Shown: positions 7,051 through 15,547, counted from the first letter of the stretch. The stretch: 23,304 nt of DNA from Bacillota bacterium (GCA_023460035.1 JAEWRN010000038.1:1-23304); one strand, 5' to 3'. Made by a program: numbers and translations. Notes: generated by a model from the sequence alone, not told the origin.

Positions 7051-9084
7051 ATGGTTTATCATCCCTGGCAGTGCAGCGAACCCAAAGAAGAAGAGAGTAA
7101 AGCCCTTTCCGCAGCCCTTGGCCTGCCGGAACTGGTTTGCTCTGTGCTGCTGGGCCGCGGGTTTGACACGCCACAAAAGGCGGCCGCTTTTTTGCAGCCG
7201 GAGGGCGGTATCTCCAGCCCATCGCTGATGCTGGGCATGGCTGCCGCGGCAAACCGTATTCGCGCTGCAATTGACAGCGGCGAAAAAATAGCGGTGTTTG
7301 GCGATTACGATGTGGACGGCGTTTGCGCCACCGCATTGATGTACAGCTACCTTGAAAGTGCGGGCGCGCAGGTGTATTACAAGCTGCCCAACCGCACAGA
7401 GGATGGGTACGGCCTTTCTAAAGCGGCCATTGAGCTGATTGCTTCGCGCGGCATTACGCTGATTATCACGGTGGACAACGGTATTTCGGCGGCAGAGGAA
7501 ATTGCCCACGCGGCCTCACTTGGGGTAGATGTCGTGGTGACCGACCACCACCTGCCGCCGGCGGAACTGCCGCCCGCCGCGGCCATTGTTAACCCGCAGC
7601 TGCCGGGGGATGAAAGCCCTTGCAAACAGCTGTCCGGTGTGGGCGTTGCATTTAAAGTGATTTGCGCGGTAGAAGAAACCGAGCCGGAAGAATTGCTGGA
7701 CTGGTACGGTGACCTTGTCGCAATCGGCACCGTTGCCGACATTATGTCGCTCACCGGCGAAAACCGTGTGATGGTGCGCCACGGGGTAGAGCTGTTGCAG
7801 CAGGCCCCGCGCCCCGGCCTTGCCGCCCTGTTGCAGGTGGCGGGGGTAGAGCCCGAGCAGGTAACGGCCGAGCGCATCAGCTTCACGCTGGCCCCCCGGC
7901 TGAACGCCGCGGGCAGAATGGACGATGCCACCGCTTCGCTGCGTTTGCTGCTGACCGAGGACGAAGAAGAGGCCGAGCAGCTTGCGCAAGAGCTGAACAA
8001 CTATAATTTAGAGCGGCAGAAAACCGAGCACGATATTGTGGACCAGATTGCCGAGCGCATCCGTGCGGATGCAGAGCTGTCCCGCCGCAGGGTCATCGTG
8101 GTGTGGGGCGAAGGGTACCACCAGGGGGTCATCGGCATTGTGGCCAGCCGTTTGGTAGAGCGCTTTGGCCGCCCGGCAATTGTGTTTTCCATCGACGGCG
8201 GCGAGGCAAAAGGCTCTGGGCGCAGTGTGCCGGGCTTTTCGCTTTACGAGGCGGTCGCCGCCTGCAGCGACAAGCTGCTGCGGTTTGGCGGGCACGACCT
8301 TGCCGCCGGTATGTCGGTTGCCACCGGCCGGCTGCAAGAGTTTGCACAGGCCATCAACGACTATGCAATGGCGCATTCCCCGGTGCTGGCAGCGCCGCCG
8401 CTAATGGCGGATGCCGCCGTGCAGCTTGGCAGCCTGACGACTGATGCGGTAGAAGCCCTGTCGGCGCTGGCCCCGTTTGGCAGCGGTAACCCGTCCCCCT
8501 TGTTTTTGCTTAAAAACGCCGTGGTTGACGCGGTGTACCCGGTGTCAGAGGGGCGGCACTGCCGCCTGCGGCTGCGCCAGGGCAGCGGGGTAATCTACGC
8601 GATTTTGTTTGGTGTTTCCCCGGCGGCACTGGTGTACAAGGTGGGTGACGCGGTGGACGCCATGCTGTCGCTTTCGGTGTATGTGGGGCAAAACGGGCCG
8701 ATGGTTTCGGCCCGCGCCAAAGAACTGCGGCCCGCTAAAATTGGCAATGACTATATTCGCTATACCGAGCTTTACCGCGCATTTGCGGGCGGCGGCGCCC
8801 TTGGCGACGAAGACTGCCAAGCGCTGTTGCCCAGCCGGCAGGACATTGCCACGGTGTTTCGGTGTGTGCGGGCCGAAGGGCTGCCTGCGGGTGATTTGCG
8901 CCCCTTCTTTTTACAGCAGGCACCGCTGAATGCCGGCAAGGTACTGGTGGCATTGCGGGTGCTGGCCGAGTTGGGGCTGATAGAAAAAAAGAGTGAAAAC
9001 GGCGCTGAGCGCTATGTTGAGCGGCCGGTGAGTGAAAAGAAAGACCTGTCGGCATCTGCCGTACTGGCGTCACTTACACGGTAG
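7051..9084 (+). CDS. recJ: Single-stranded-DNA-specific exonuclease RecJ
   Basis: A 677-residue 5'-3' ssDNA exonuclease acting in recombination and mismatch or base-excision repair. DHH-phosphoesterase motifs are complete: GDYDVDG (84-90), VDNG (141-144), TDHH (164-167), SGVGVAFK (195-202) and GTVAD (226-230). The DHHA1 domain has SGRSVPG and the FGGHDLAAG motif (His about 415). An OB-like domain follows, then a C-terminal extension ending in a winged-helix-like segment (VLRVLAELGLIEKK). It is longer than E. coli RecJ (577) and shorter than B. subtilis RecJ (786). An AAAAAGGAAG SD precedes ATG 7051. In many Firmicutes apt follows recJ; here an 83-bp spacer leads directly to rsh. Confidence 0.95.
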   Translation: MVYHPWQCSEPKEEESKALSAALGLPELVCSVLLGRGFDTPQKAAAFLQPEGGISSPSLMLGMAAAANRIRAAIDSGEKIAVFGDYDVDGVCATALMYSYLESAGAQVYYKLPNRTEDGYGLSKAAIELIASRGITLIITVDNGISAAEEIAHAASLGVDVVVTDHHLPPAELPPAAAIVNPQLPGDESPCKQLSGVGVAFKVICAVEETEPEELLDWYGDLVAIGTVADIMSLTGENRVMVRHGVELLQQAPRPGLAALLQVAGVEPEQVTAERISFTLAPRLNAAGRMDDATASLRLLLTEDEEEAEQLAQELNNYNLERQKTEHDIVDQIAERIRADAELSRRRVIVVWGEGYHQGVIGIVASRLVERFGRPAIVFSIDGGEAKGSGRSVPGFSLYEAVAACSDKLLRFGGHDLAAGMSVATGRLQEFAQAINDYAMAHSPVLAAPPLMADAAVQLGSLTTDAVEALSALAPFGSGNPSPLFLLKNAVVDAVYPVSEGRHCRLRLRQGSGVIYAILFGVSPAALVYKVGDAVDAMLSLSVYVGQNGPMVSARAKELRPAKIGNDYIRYTELYRAFAGGGALGDEDCQALLPSRQDIATVFRCVRAEGLPAGDLRPFFLQQAPLNAGKVLVALRVLAELGLIEKKSENGAERYVERPVSEKKDLSASAVLASLTR

Positions 9085-9088
9085 CGGG

Positions 9089-9127
9089 CAAAGCGGCGTG
9101 CGGGCGCCGCAATAGAACAGCGCCGAT
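9089..9127 (+). repeat. Short intergenic GC-rich motif, copy 1 (recJ-rsh gap)
   Basis: The 10-mer CAAAGCGGCG (9089-9098) and the 10-mer CAGCGCCGAT (9118-9127) flank a 19-nt centre. The ends can pair (CGGCG with CGCCG). The same two 10-mers, with a shorter centre, recur between dtd and the MBL gene (11833-11863). No T-run follows. Confidence 0.45.
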
Positions 9128-9167
9128 GCTTTTGGGCTTTGGCAAGAGGGAATGAGGGAACAGGGGA

Positions 9168-11333
9168 ATGGAAGAACTGATGAGTTACGAGCGGCTGAAG
9201 GTTTTGTTGAAAGAATCCGGCCGCAGCTATAACGAGGATTTGATCGAGCGCGCTTATCAGACGGCGGCACAGGCCCACGAGGGAGTCTGCCGCCGCAGCG
9301 GTGAGCCGTATATCACCCACCCGCTCAGCGTGGCGGCACTGCTGATTGACCTTGGCCTCGATTCTGAAAGTATTGCGGCGGCGCTGCTGCACGACGTGGT
9401 GGAGGACACTGAAACCACCTATGCGGAGATTAAGGCGGAGTTTGGCGAAGAGGTTGCCAATCTGGTCGACGGCGTGACGAAGCTTGGCAAGATCACCTTT
9501 TCAACGATGGAAGAGCAGCAGGCAGAAAACCTGCGCAAAATGCTGCTTGCCATGAGCCAGGACATCCGTGTGATGCTGATTAAGCTGTGTGACCGTTTGC
9601 ACAACATGCGCACAATGGAGGCCATGCCGGAGCAAAAGCGCCGCGACAAGGCACTTGAAACAATGGAGGTCTATGCCCCCATTGCGCACCGCCTTGGCAT
9701 GAACAACGTGCAGGAAGAGCTGGAAGACCGCAGCCTGCAATACCTTGACCCCGTGGGCTACCGCGACATTGTGACCATGCTGGACGAACGCGGCGGCGCG
9801 GGTGAATTTGTAGAAGAGATTTCAAACCAGATTCAGCAGCGGCTGGAGCAGAACAACGTGCCGAATGCGCACCTGTCCAGCCGGGTAAAATCCATCTACG
9901 GCATCTACCGCAAGATGTTTATTCAAAACAAAGAGTTTGAAGAAATTTACGATGTGTACGCGCTGCGCATCATCGTGGATACGGTGGCGGAATGCTATAA
10001 CGCGCTGGGCGTCATTCACGACATGTACCACCCGCTGCCCAACCGGTTTAAAGACTATATTGCAACACCAAAGCCCAACGGCTACCAGTCGCTGCACACC
10101 ACGGTGCTGGGGCACGAGGGTATCCCGTTTGAAGTGCAAATTCGCACCTGGGATATGCACCACACCGCCGAATACGGCGTTGCCGCGCACTGGAAGTATA
10201 AGGCGGGCATTCAGGGGCAGGACAAGCTGGAGGAGCGCCTTGCCTGGGTGCGCCAGCTGCTGGAAAGCCAGCGGGACTCCGAAGACGCGGTCGACTTGCT
10301 GCGCAACATCAAGTCGGAGCTGCTGCCCGAAGAGGTGTTTGTGTTCACCCCAAAAGGCGATGTCATCAACCTGCCCGCGGGGGCAACGGTGATTGATTTT
10401 GCCTATGCCATACACACCGCGGTCGGTAACCGCATGACCGGCGCAAAGGTCAACGGGCGCATTGTGCCCATCGACCACAAGGTGGCCACCGGCGAAGTGA
10501 TTGAGGTCATCACCGGCGCAAAGGACAAGGGCCCCAGCCGCGACTGGCTGTCGATTGTGACGACCAGCGAAGCAAAAAGTAAAATTCGCAACTGGTTTAA
10601 AAAAGAGCGGCGCGAAGAGAACATCCTCGAAGGCAAAACCATGCTGGAAAAAGAGATGCGCCGCAACCTGATTACGCTGCCCGAGGACAAATACGACAGC
10701 TTTATGGAGGAAATTGCCCACCGCCAGCGCATGAACAACGCCGAAGAGATGTACGCAGCCCTTGGGTACGGCGGGCTTGCCATGAGCCGCCTTTTGCCCA
10801 AAATCAAAGACGAGTACACCAAATTGGTGCGTGCCACCGACCCCATTGAAATCTTTGAAATGCCCATTAAAAAGCAAAAAAGCAGCGAGGGCGTTATTGT
10901 AGAGGGCATCGACAACTGCCTGATTAAATTCGCAAAGTGCTGCAACCCGCTGCCGGGCGACGAGATCGTGGGCTTTATTACCCGCGGGTACGGGGTTTCG
11001 ATTCACAAAAAAGACTGCCCCAACGCAATGGTGGGCCGCAGTTTAGACGAATCCAGCCCGCGCTGGGTGAATGCCTACTGGGCCGACGGGGTGCGCGAGA
11101 GCTTTAAATCCAGCCTTGAGATTATTGCGGTCGACCGGCCCGCGCTGATTGCCGACATCAGCGCCATGCTGACAAACTTAAAGGTGCCCATCTACTCGTT
11201 TACGGCGCGGCAGAACAGCGACGGCCGCAGCAGTATTCTGGTGACACTGGGCATCAACAATATCGACCATCTGGGCTCGGTAATAGCCAAGCTGAAAAAG
11301 GTGAAAGATGTGGTGTCGGTCATACGCACCTGA
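9168..11333 (+). CDS. rsh: Bifunctional (p)ppGpp synthetase/hydrolase Rsh (RelA/SpoT family)
   Basis: A 721-residue long RSH that makes (p)ppGpp on amino-acid starvation and degrades it otherwise. The HD hydrolase domain is intact: His51, HD at 75-76 (LLHDVVED) and Asp142 (CDRLHNMRTM). The synthetase domain includes YHPLPNRFKDYIATPKPNGYQSLHTTV; its RFKD (293-296) is the RXKD signature of bifunctional enzymes, not the EXDD of pure RelA. A TGS domain (about 388-450), helical and zinc-finger-like segments (CCNPLPGDEIVG) and a C-terminal ACT domain (about 643-721) follow. ATG 9168 has GAGGGAA upstream; ATG 9180 is an alternative. It is likely the only long RSH of the organism, and dtd follows after 31 bp. 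Confidence 0.95.
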   Translation: MEELMSYERLKVLLKESGRSYNEDLIERAYQTAAQAHEGVCRRSGEPYITHPLSVAALLIDLGLDSESIAAALLHDVVEDTETTYAEIKAEFGEEVANLVDGVTKLGKITFSTMEEQQAENLRKMLLAMSQDIRVMLIKLCDRLHNMRTMEAMPEQKRRDKALETMEVYAPIAHRLGMNNVQEELEDRSLQYLDPVGYRDIVTMLDERGGAGEFVEEISNQIQQRLEQNNVPNAHLSSRVKSIYGIYRKMFIQNKEFEEIYDVYALRIIVDTVAECYNALGVIHDMYHPLPNRFKDYIATPKPNGYQSLHTTVLGHEGIPFEVQIRTWDMHHTAEYGVAAHWKYKAGIQGQDKLEERLAWVRQLLESQRDSEDAVDLLRNIKSELLPEEVFVFTPKGDVINLPAGATVIDFAYAIHTAVGNRMTGAKVNGRIVPIDHKVATGEVIEVITGAKDKGPSRDWLSIVTTSEAKSKIRNWFKKERREENILEGKTMLEKEMRRNLITLPEDKYDSFMEEIAHRQRMNNAEEMYAALGYGGLAMSRLLPKIKDEYTKLVRATDPIEIFEMPIKKQKSSEGVIVEGIDNCLIKFAKCCNPLPGDEIVGFITRGYGVSIHKKDCPNAMVGRSLDESSPRWVNAYWADGVRESFKSSLEIIAVDRPALIADISAMLTNLKVPIYSFTARQNSDGRSSILVTLGINNIDHLGSVIAKLKKVKDVVSVIRT

Positions 11334-11364
11334 CACAAAAAACACAGCAAAGGGGAACCGCATT

Positions 11365-11829
11365 TTGAAAGCAGTGGTACAGCGGGTCAAAAGTGCCCGC
11401 GTGACAATAAACGGCGCCGAGCAGCGCGCCATTGGCAAGGGCCTGCTGGTGCTGCTGGGGGTTGCGGCCACCGACGAGCTGGGCGATGCCCGCCTGCTGG
11501 CCCGCAAATGTGCCGAGCTTCGCATTTTTGAGGACGAAGCGGGCAAACTGAACCTCTCAGCCCCGGAGCTGGGGTACGAGGCAATGGTCGTCAGCAATTT
11601 TACGCTGCAAGCGGACACCAAAAAAGGGCGCAGGCCCAGCTTTTTAAAGGCGGCAAAGCCGCCGCTTTCCGTTGAGGCCTACCAGCTGTTTGTCGACAGC
11701 ATGGGCCAGCACGGGCTGCGCCGTGTGGTCACCGGCGAATTTGGCGCCGAAATGCAGATTGAACTGACCAACGACGGCCCCATCACCTTGGTGCTGGACA
11801 CCGAGGAATGGAAAAAAACGACTGAATAA
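11365..11829 (+). CDS. dtd: D-aminoacyl-tRNA deacylase
   Basis: A 154-residue enzyme that hydrolyses D-amino acids (and glycine mischarged on tRNA-Ala) from tRNA, a proofreading step. The start is the uncommon TTG 11365, giving the canonical N-terminus MKAVVQRVKSARV, with AAAGGGGAA a few bases upstream; longer in-frame starts would overlap rsh. Characteristic segments are SNFTLQADTKKGRRPSF (77-93) and the C-terminal Gly-cisPro motif in NDGPITLVLDT (138-139). The usual SQxTL active-site motif reads SNFTL here (Asn78). Its place after rsh matches the common Firmicute order rel-dtd. Confidence 0.92.
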   Translation: MKAVVQRVKSARVTINGAEQRAIGKGLLVLLGVAATDELGDARLLARKCAELRIFEDEAGKLNLSAPELGYEAMVVSNFTLQADTKKGRRPSFLKAAKPPLSVEAYQLFVDSMGQHGLRRVVTGEFGAEMQIELTNDGPITLVLDTEEWKKTTE

Positions 11830-11832
11830 ACC

Positions 11833-11863
11833 CAAAGCGGCGCCCGGCAATCGCAGCGCCGAT
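11833..11863 (+). repeat. Short intergenic GC-rich motif, copy 2 (dtd-MBL gap)
   Basis: CAAAGCGGCG (11833-11842) and CAGCGCCGAT (11854-11863) repeat exactly the ends of the motif at 9089-9127, with an 11-nt centre; GGCAAT here resembles CGCAAT in the other copy. CGGCGC and GCGCCG can pair. The SD of the next gene begins immediately afterwards, so the structure may affect its translation. Confidence 0.45.
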
Positions 11864-11880
11864 AAAGGAGGTACGATACC

Positions 11881-12453
11881 ATGAAATTTTATCATTTAAA
11901 CGCCCCCGGCCCGCTGTATACCAACACGTTTTTAATCATCAGCGAGGCAGGGCACGGCGTGATCATTGATGCCTGTGCAGACGCAGAAAAATACCTTGCG
12001 CTGCTGCAAGAAAACAATGCTTCCCTTGTGGCCATTTTGCAGACCCACGGCCATTTTGACCACGTGGGCGCCATTGAGCCGCTGAAAAAGGCCACCGGCG
12101 CGCGGGTGTACATGAATGCCGCCGACCAAAAGCAGTTTGGTATTCAGGTGGACGAAGACCTAACAGACGGGCAAGTCGTCACCGTGGACGAGCTAACCTT
12201 TACCGTCATCACGACCCCGGGGCATACGCCCGGCAGTGTGTGCATCCGCATGGGGGGCGAGCTGTTTACCGGCGACACCCTGTTTGCGGGTGACATTGGC
12301 CGCACCGACCTCGCGGGCGGCAGCTATGCCGAAATTCAGCGCTCGCTGCACAAATTACTCTCCCGCGTGGAGGGTGACCCCCGCGTGCTGCCCGGCCACG
12401 AAGAATTTTCCACGTTTCTGACAGAAAAGGAACATAACCGTTATCTGAAATGA
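11881..12453 (+). CDS. MBL-fold metallo-hydrolase, glyoxalase II-like
   Basis: A 190-residue single-domain metallo-beta-lactamase-fold protein without signal peptide. All metal ligands of a dinuclear site are present: HGHFDH (56-61), His115 (TPGHTPGS), Asp132 (FTGDTLF) and His173 (LPGHEEF). Short members of this type are often called hydroxyacylglutathione hydrolase-like; true glyoxalase II has a C-terminal substrate domain missing here, so the physiological thioester or other substrate is unknown. A perfect AAAGGAGGT SD sets ATG 11881. It sits between dtd and hemZ in one probable operon. Confidence 0.88.
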   Translation: MKFYHLNAPGPLYTNTFLIISEAGHGVIIDACADAEKYLALLQENNASLVAILQTHGHFDHVGAIEPLKKATGARVYMNAADQKQFGIQVDEDLTDGQVVTVDELTFTVITTPGHTPGSVCIRMGGELFTGDTLFAGDIGRTDLAGGSYAEIQRSLHKLLSRVEGDPRVLPGHEEFSTFLTEKEHNRYLK

Positions 12454-12475
12454 GCAAAGGTAAGGAGAAACGCCA

Positions 12476-13984
12476 GTGTCAATGCTCCTGTCGGTCAACG
12501 GGTTGCCGTCGATTTATGAAATCGAGCATATCACCCGCATGTTTTACCGCGATTTATTAGTTGAAACCGGCCTGCAGCGCCCCCGCATAGGGCAGGTGCT
12601 GCAACAGCCCACCCGTTATAAGGGAGCCGTGCTGTGCGATGGGCTGGTGGTGCTGCGCGTTTCAGCGACCCGCATCTGCGCCGCGCTGCGCACGGCGCAG
12701 GGCACCACGGTGGCGTTGCAGCCAAAACCTGAGGCAGACGACGAGCAGGAGCTTGCCGCCTGTAAGCTGCTTTACCGTCTGCTGTGCACCGCCACCGCCA
12801 CCCGCCCGCCTTGGGGCGTGCTGACCGGTGTGCGGCCCGTGCGGCTGGTGCACGAGCTGTGGGAAAAAGGGCAGAGTGACGAGCAGGTGAACCACTTTTT
12901 TTGCGACACCTGCCTTGCCCTGCCGCAAAAGGCACAGCTTGCGCTTGCAACCGCACACGAGCAACAGCCCATCATTGCGCAGCTGGCGCCATACAGCTGC
13001 AGCCTTTATATCGGTATCCCGTTTTGCCCGTCGCGGTGCAGCTATTGCTCGTTCGTCTCCCGAACTATTGGCAAAGAGCAGGCGCTGGTGCAGCCGTATA
13101 TCGATAAATTGTGCATTGAAGTGCGCGAAACGGTTGCGCTGATTAGGGCGCTGGGGCTGCAGCTTTGCACGGTGTATATCGGCGGCGGCACGCCCACGGC
13201 CATTTCGGCCGCGCAGCTGCGCCAGCTGATGGGTACCGTGCGCGACTGTGTAGACCTTGCGTCGCTGCAAGAGTACACGGTAGAGGCCGGCAGGCCGGAC
13301 TGTACCGACGAAGAAAAGCTGGTGGTGCTCAAAGAATACGGGGCCACCCGCATTTCCATCAACCCGCAGACCTTCAGCGACGAAGTGCTGGGCGCGATTG
13401 GGCGCAAGCACACCGCGCAGGATATTTTAGACTGTTATGCCACTGCCCGCAGGGTGGGCCATGGCAACATCAATATGGACCTCATTGCCGGCCTGCCCAA
13501 AGACACGGTGGAGGGGTTTGAGCGCAGCTTGCAGCAGACCATTGCCCTTGGGCCCGAAAACATCACCGTGCACACGCTGACGCTCAAACGCGCGTCGAAC
13601 CTTGTAATTGACGGCGCGGCAAATGAGTACGAGGACGTTGCGCAGATGGTGGGCAAAAACACGCTGCTGCTGCAACAGGGCTACCGGCCCTATTATTTGT
13701 ACCGGCAAAAGGGCACGCTGCAAAACCTTGAAAACACCGGCTTTACGAAACCGGGGTTTGCGGGGCTTTATAATGTTTATATTATGGAAGAGTTGCACAC
13801 TATTTTTTCAGCCGGTGCGGGCGGTTCCACCAAGCTCAAACAGCCCGGCGGCACCCGCATCGAGCGCGTTTTTAACTACAAATATCCGGCCGAGTATATT
13901 GCCGGTTTTGATACGATACTCGAACGTAAAAAGAGGATAGGTGATTTTTATGGCCGCAATCTGGATCCCGAAACGACTCGTTGA
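12476..13984 (+). CDS. hemZ: Radical SAM protein HemZ (coproporphyrinogen dehydrogenase-like)
   Basis: A 502-residue radical SAM enzyme of the HemN/HemZ group. The 4Fe-4S cluster motif is Cys184-x3-Cys188-x2-Cys191 (FCPSRCSYC), preceded by SLYIGIP, with GGGTPTA as the SAM-binding GGE-like motif. The roughly 170-residue N-terminal extension and length around 500 mark HemZ rather than HemN or HemW. Oxygen-independent coproporphyrinogen oxidation is the assigned role, but no other haem gene is visible, so the actual substrate is uncertain. The start is GTG 12476: AAGGAG lies 8 nt before it, whereas ATG 12482 would be 14 nt away. Its 3' end overlaps the kinase gene by 35 bp. Confidence 0.9.
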   Translation: MSMLLSVNGLPSIYEIEHITRMFYRDLLVETGLQRPRIGQVLQQPTRYKGAVLCDGLVVLRVSATRICAALRTAQGTTVALQPKPEADDEQELAACKLLYRLLCTATATRPPWGVLTGVRPVRLVHELWEKGQSDEQVNHFFCDTCLALPQKAQLALATAHEQQPIIAQLAPYSCSLYIGIPFCPSRCSYCSFVSRTIGKEQALVQPYIDKLCIEVRETVALIRALGLQLCTVYIGGGTPTAISAAQLRQLMGTVRDCVDLASLQEYTVEAGRPDCTDEEKLVVLKEYGATRISINPQTFSDEVLGAIGRKHTAQDILDCYATARRVGHGNINMDLIAGLPKDTVEGFERSLQQTIALGPENITVHTLTLKRASNLVIDGAANEYEDVAQMVGKNTLLLQQGYRPYYLYRQKGTLQNLENTGFTKPGFAGLYNVYIMEELHTIFSAGAGGSTKLKQPGGTRIERVFNYKYPAEYIAGFDTILERKKRIGDFYGRNLDPETTR

Positions 13985-14876
13985 GATCGGCCTCGTCAAT
14001 ACGGCGGCCGAAAACCCTCAGGTGTTCATCGACCATTGTGAAATCGAATACGAAAGCCGCGTACAGGCGGCCGCGCGGGAGGTGCTGCTCCAAAAGCGCA
14101 GCATTGTCATGCTTACCGGGCCGTCGGCGTCCGGTAAAACCACCACCGCGCATAAATTAGCGCAGGCCATTGAAAAGCAGGGCTTTTATTCCTGCGTGGT
14201 GTCACTGGATAACTTTTTTAAAAACCTGGACGACTACCCCCGCCTTGCGGATGGCAGCAAGGATTACGAGAATATCGACGCACTGGATGTGCCGCAGATC
14301 AAAAAATGCCTTTCAGAGCTGCTGGAAACCGGGCATACGCTGCTGCCGGAGTTTGACTTCATTGCCGAGCGCCGCAAAGAGCAGTGGACCCCGCTGGACC
14401 TTGCCGGCGGCGTGGTGGTGATTGAGGGCATTCACGCCATTAACCCGCTGCTGACCGAGGGGCTGGACCGCGCGAAGGTCTATAAAATTTATGCCGGCCT
14501 GCGCGAGGAATATTCGCACCGCGGCCAGCGGGTGCTGCCCACAAGGGATGTGCGCTTGGCGCGGCGCATGGTGCGCGACCACAAGTTTCGCGGGCACAGC
14601 CCCGAAAAGACGCTGTCGATGTGGGGCAATGTGTGTGTGGGTGAAGACCGGTTTATCAAAATTTTCAAGCCGGAGGCCGATTTGCTGCTGGACACCTCGT
14701 TCAGCTACGAGATTTGCTGCCTTGCGCCCCTGATCACACCGCTGACCCGCGAACTGCCGGAGGGCAGCCATTACGCCGAGCGTTTGTATGAGCTGGCCGG
14801 CACTTTTTCGCAGTGCCGCCCGCTGGACGCCTCGCTTGTACCAGAAACTTCCATGCTGCGTGAATTTTTAGGCTGA
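13950..14876 (+). CDS. Uridine kinase-family nucleoside kinase, single kinase domain
   Basis: A 308-residue P-loop kinase of the phosphoribulokinase/uridine kinase family. Walker A is GPSASGKT (57-64); SLDNFF (85-90) and IEGIHAIN (158-165) are the substrate-loop and Walker-B-like motifs usual in this group. Its kinase region resembles that of long clostridial nucleoside kinases (about 550 residues) that carry TGS and threonyl-tRNA-synthetase-like editing domains in front; here only about 50 residues precede the P-loop. ATG 13950 is favoured by AGGTGAT at 13939-13945; GTG 13941 is possible but overlaps that site. The overlap with hemZ suggests translational coupling. Confidence 0.82.
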   Translation: MAAIWIPKRLVEIGLVNTAAENPQVFIDHCEIEYESRVQAAAREVLLQKRSIVMLTGPSASGKTTTAHKLAQAIEKQGFYSCVVSLDNFFKNLDDYPRLADGSKDYENIDALDVPQIKKCLSELLETGHTLLPEFDFIAERRKEQWTPLDLAGGVVVIEGIHAINPLLTEGLDRAKVYKIYAGLREEYSHRGQRVLPTRDVRLARRMVRDHKFRGHSPEKTLSMWGNVCVGEDRFIKIFKPEADLLLDTSFSYEICCLAPLITPLTRELPEGSHYAERLYELAGTFSQCRPLDASLVPETSMLREFLG

Positions 14877-14881
14877 AATAA

Positions 14882-14911
14882 TGCGCAGCGGTTGCATTCT
14901 GCCGCTGCGCA
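14882..14911 (+). terminator. Hairpin after the nucleoside kinase gene
   Basis: TGCGCAGCGG (14882-14891) pairs perfectly with CCGCTGCGCA (14902-14911), 10 bp with a 10-nt loop, starting 6 bp after the kinase stop. No T-tract follows, only ACATTATAAT. It probably ends the recJ-kinase transcript or protects its 3' end, and it overlaps a possible promoter. Confidence 0.5.
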
Positions 14912-14920
14912 CATTATAAT
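14892..14920 (+). promoter_or_regulatory. Possible promoter of the zinc-ribbon gene
   Basis: TTGCAT (14892-14897), 17-nt spacer, TATAAT (14915-14920). The -35 lies in the loop of the preceding hairpin. It would give a leader of about 77 nt. Confidence 0.5.
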
Positions 14921-15003
14921 ATGAAGTATTAAAGATGCAGGTGCAAAGCGGGTTTGCAGGTAGTTTGCCCCGCTTGCCCTGCCGGTGGAAAGAAGGGCTT
15001 TAA

Positions 15004-15369
15004 ATGTCAAACAAAACATTGGACCAATTTACGGATGCCATGCGTGATGCTGCCAATAAAGCTGCGGATGTGGCAAGCAACCTTGCCATGAAAGGCAAAG
15101 AGAAGATTGACCGTATGAGCCTTGAAAATGAACTTGCAAAAGCGCAGCGGCAACTGGGTGCGCTGGTGTATTCGCTCAAAAAATCCGGGGAGGAAAACCC
15201 CGAGCTGGTTGACCATTATATTGACGTGATTGCCGGCGTAGAGGCAAAGCTGAATGAAAACGAAGCGTCGCAGGCAGAAAAGTACTGCGTTTCAGTTTGC
15301 CCGGATTGCGGCGCGGAGGTCGCCGACGATGCCTTGTTTTGCGCTCACTGTGGGGCTAAGCTGTCCTGA
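15004..15369 (+). CDS. Coiled-coil protein with C-terminal zinc ribbon, function unknown
   Basis: A 121-residue soluble protein. Residues 1-90 are predicted all-helical and charged, likely a coiled coil (GKEKIDRMSLENELAKAQRQLG); the end is a zinc ribbon with CPDCG (99-103) and CAHCG (113-117), i.e. Cys99, 102, 113 and 116. Proteins of this layout are common in Clostridia and unassigned; the ribbon may bind zinc for protein or nucleic-acid contact. ATG 15004 has AGAAGGG upstream. It has its own likely promoter and stands between the kinase and mazG without obvious functional link. Confidence 0.75.
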   Translation: MSNKTLDQFTDAMRDAANKAADVASNLAMKGKEKIDRMSLENELAKAQRQLGALVYSLKKSGEENPELVDHYIDVIAGVEAKLNENEASQAEKYCVSVCPDCGAEVADDALFCAHCGAKLS

Positions 15370-15547
15370 CGGCAGGTTGCATGCCTGGTACGTTGAAAAA
15401 AGCAAAAAACAGACCCCCGCCCCCAAAAGACCTTTCAGCGGGGTCACAGTGGCCAAAAATGGCGATAAACTTGGCGTTTAGTATTGAAAAATCCCCTTTT
15501 TTGCTGTAAGATAATCATACGCAAATATGCAAGGAGGGGCCTGCCAA
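15370..15547 (+). promoter_or_regulatory. Intergenic region with possible mazG promoter
   Basis: An imperfect stem, GACCCCCGC (15412-15420) with GCGGGGTC (15438-15445), follows the zinc-ribbon gene; no T-run follows, so terminator function is unsure. TTGAAA (15484-15489), 17 nt and TAAGAT (15507-15512) form a plausible promoter; GATAAT at 15510 is an alternative -10. Confidence 0.4.

Noticed and set aside
9822..11006. Minus-strand frame of 394 codons
   Set aside because: It is a mirror frame of rsh, a result of high GC and codon bias; no start signal or domain.
14877..15003. Small RNA gene between the kinase and zinc-ribbon genes
   Set aside because: The hairpin and TATAAT are better explained as the end of one transcript and the promoter of the next; no terminator follows.
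15412..15445. Imperfect GC stem after the zinc-ribbon gene as a riboswitch
   Set aside because: It has a long unpaired loop, a bulge and no known riboswitch core; noted only as intergenic structure.
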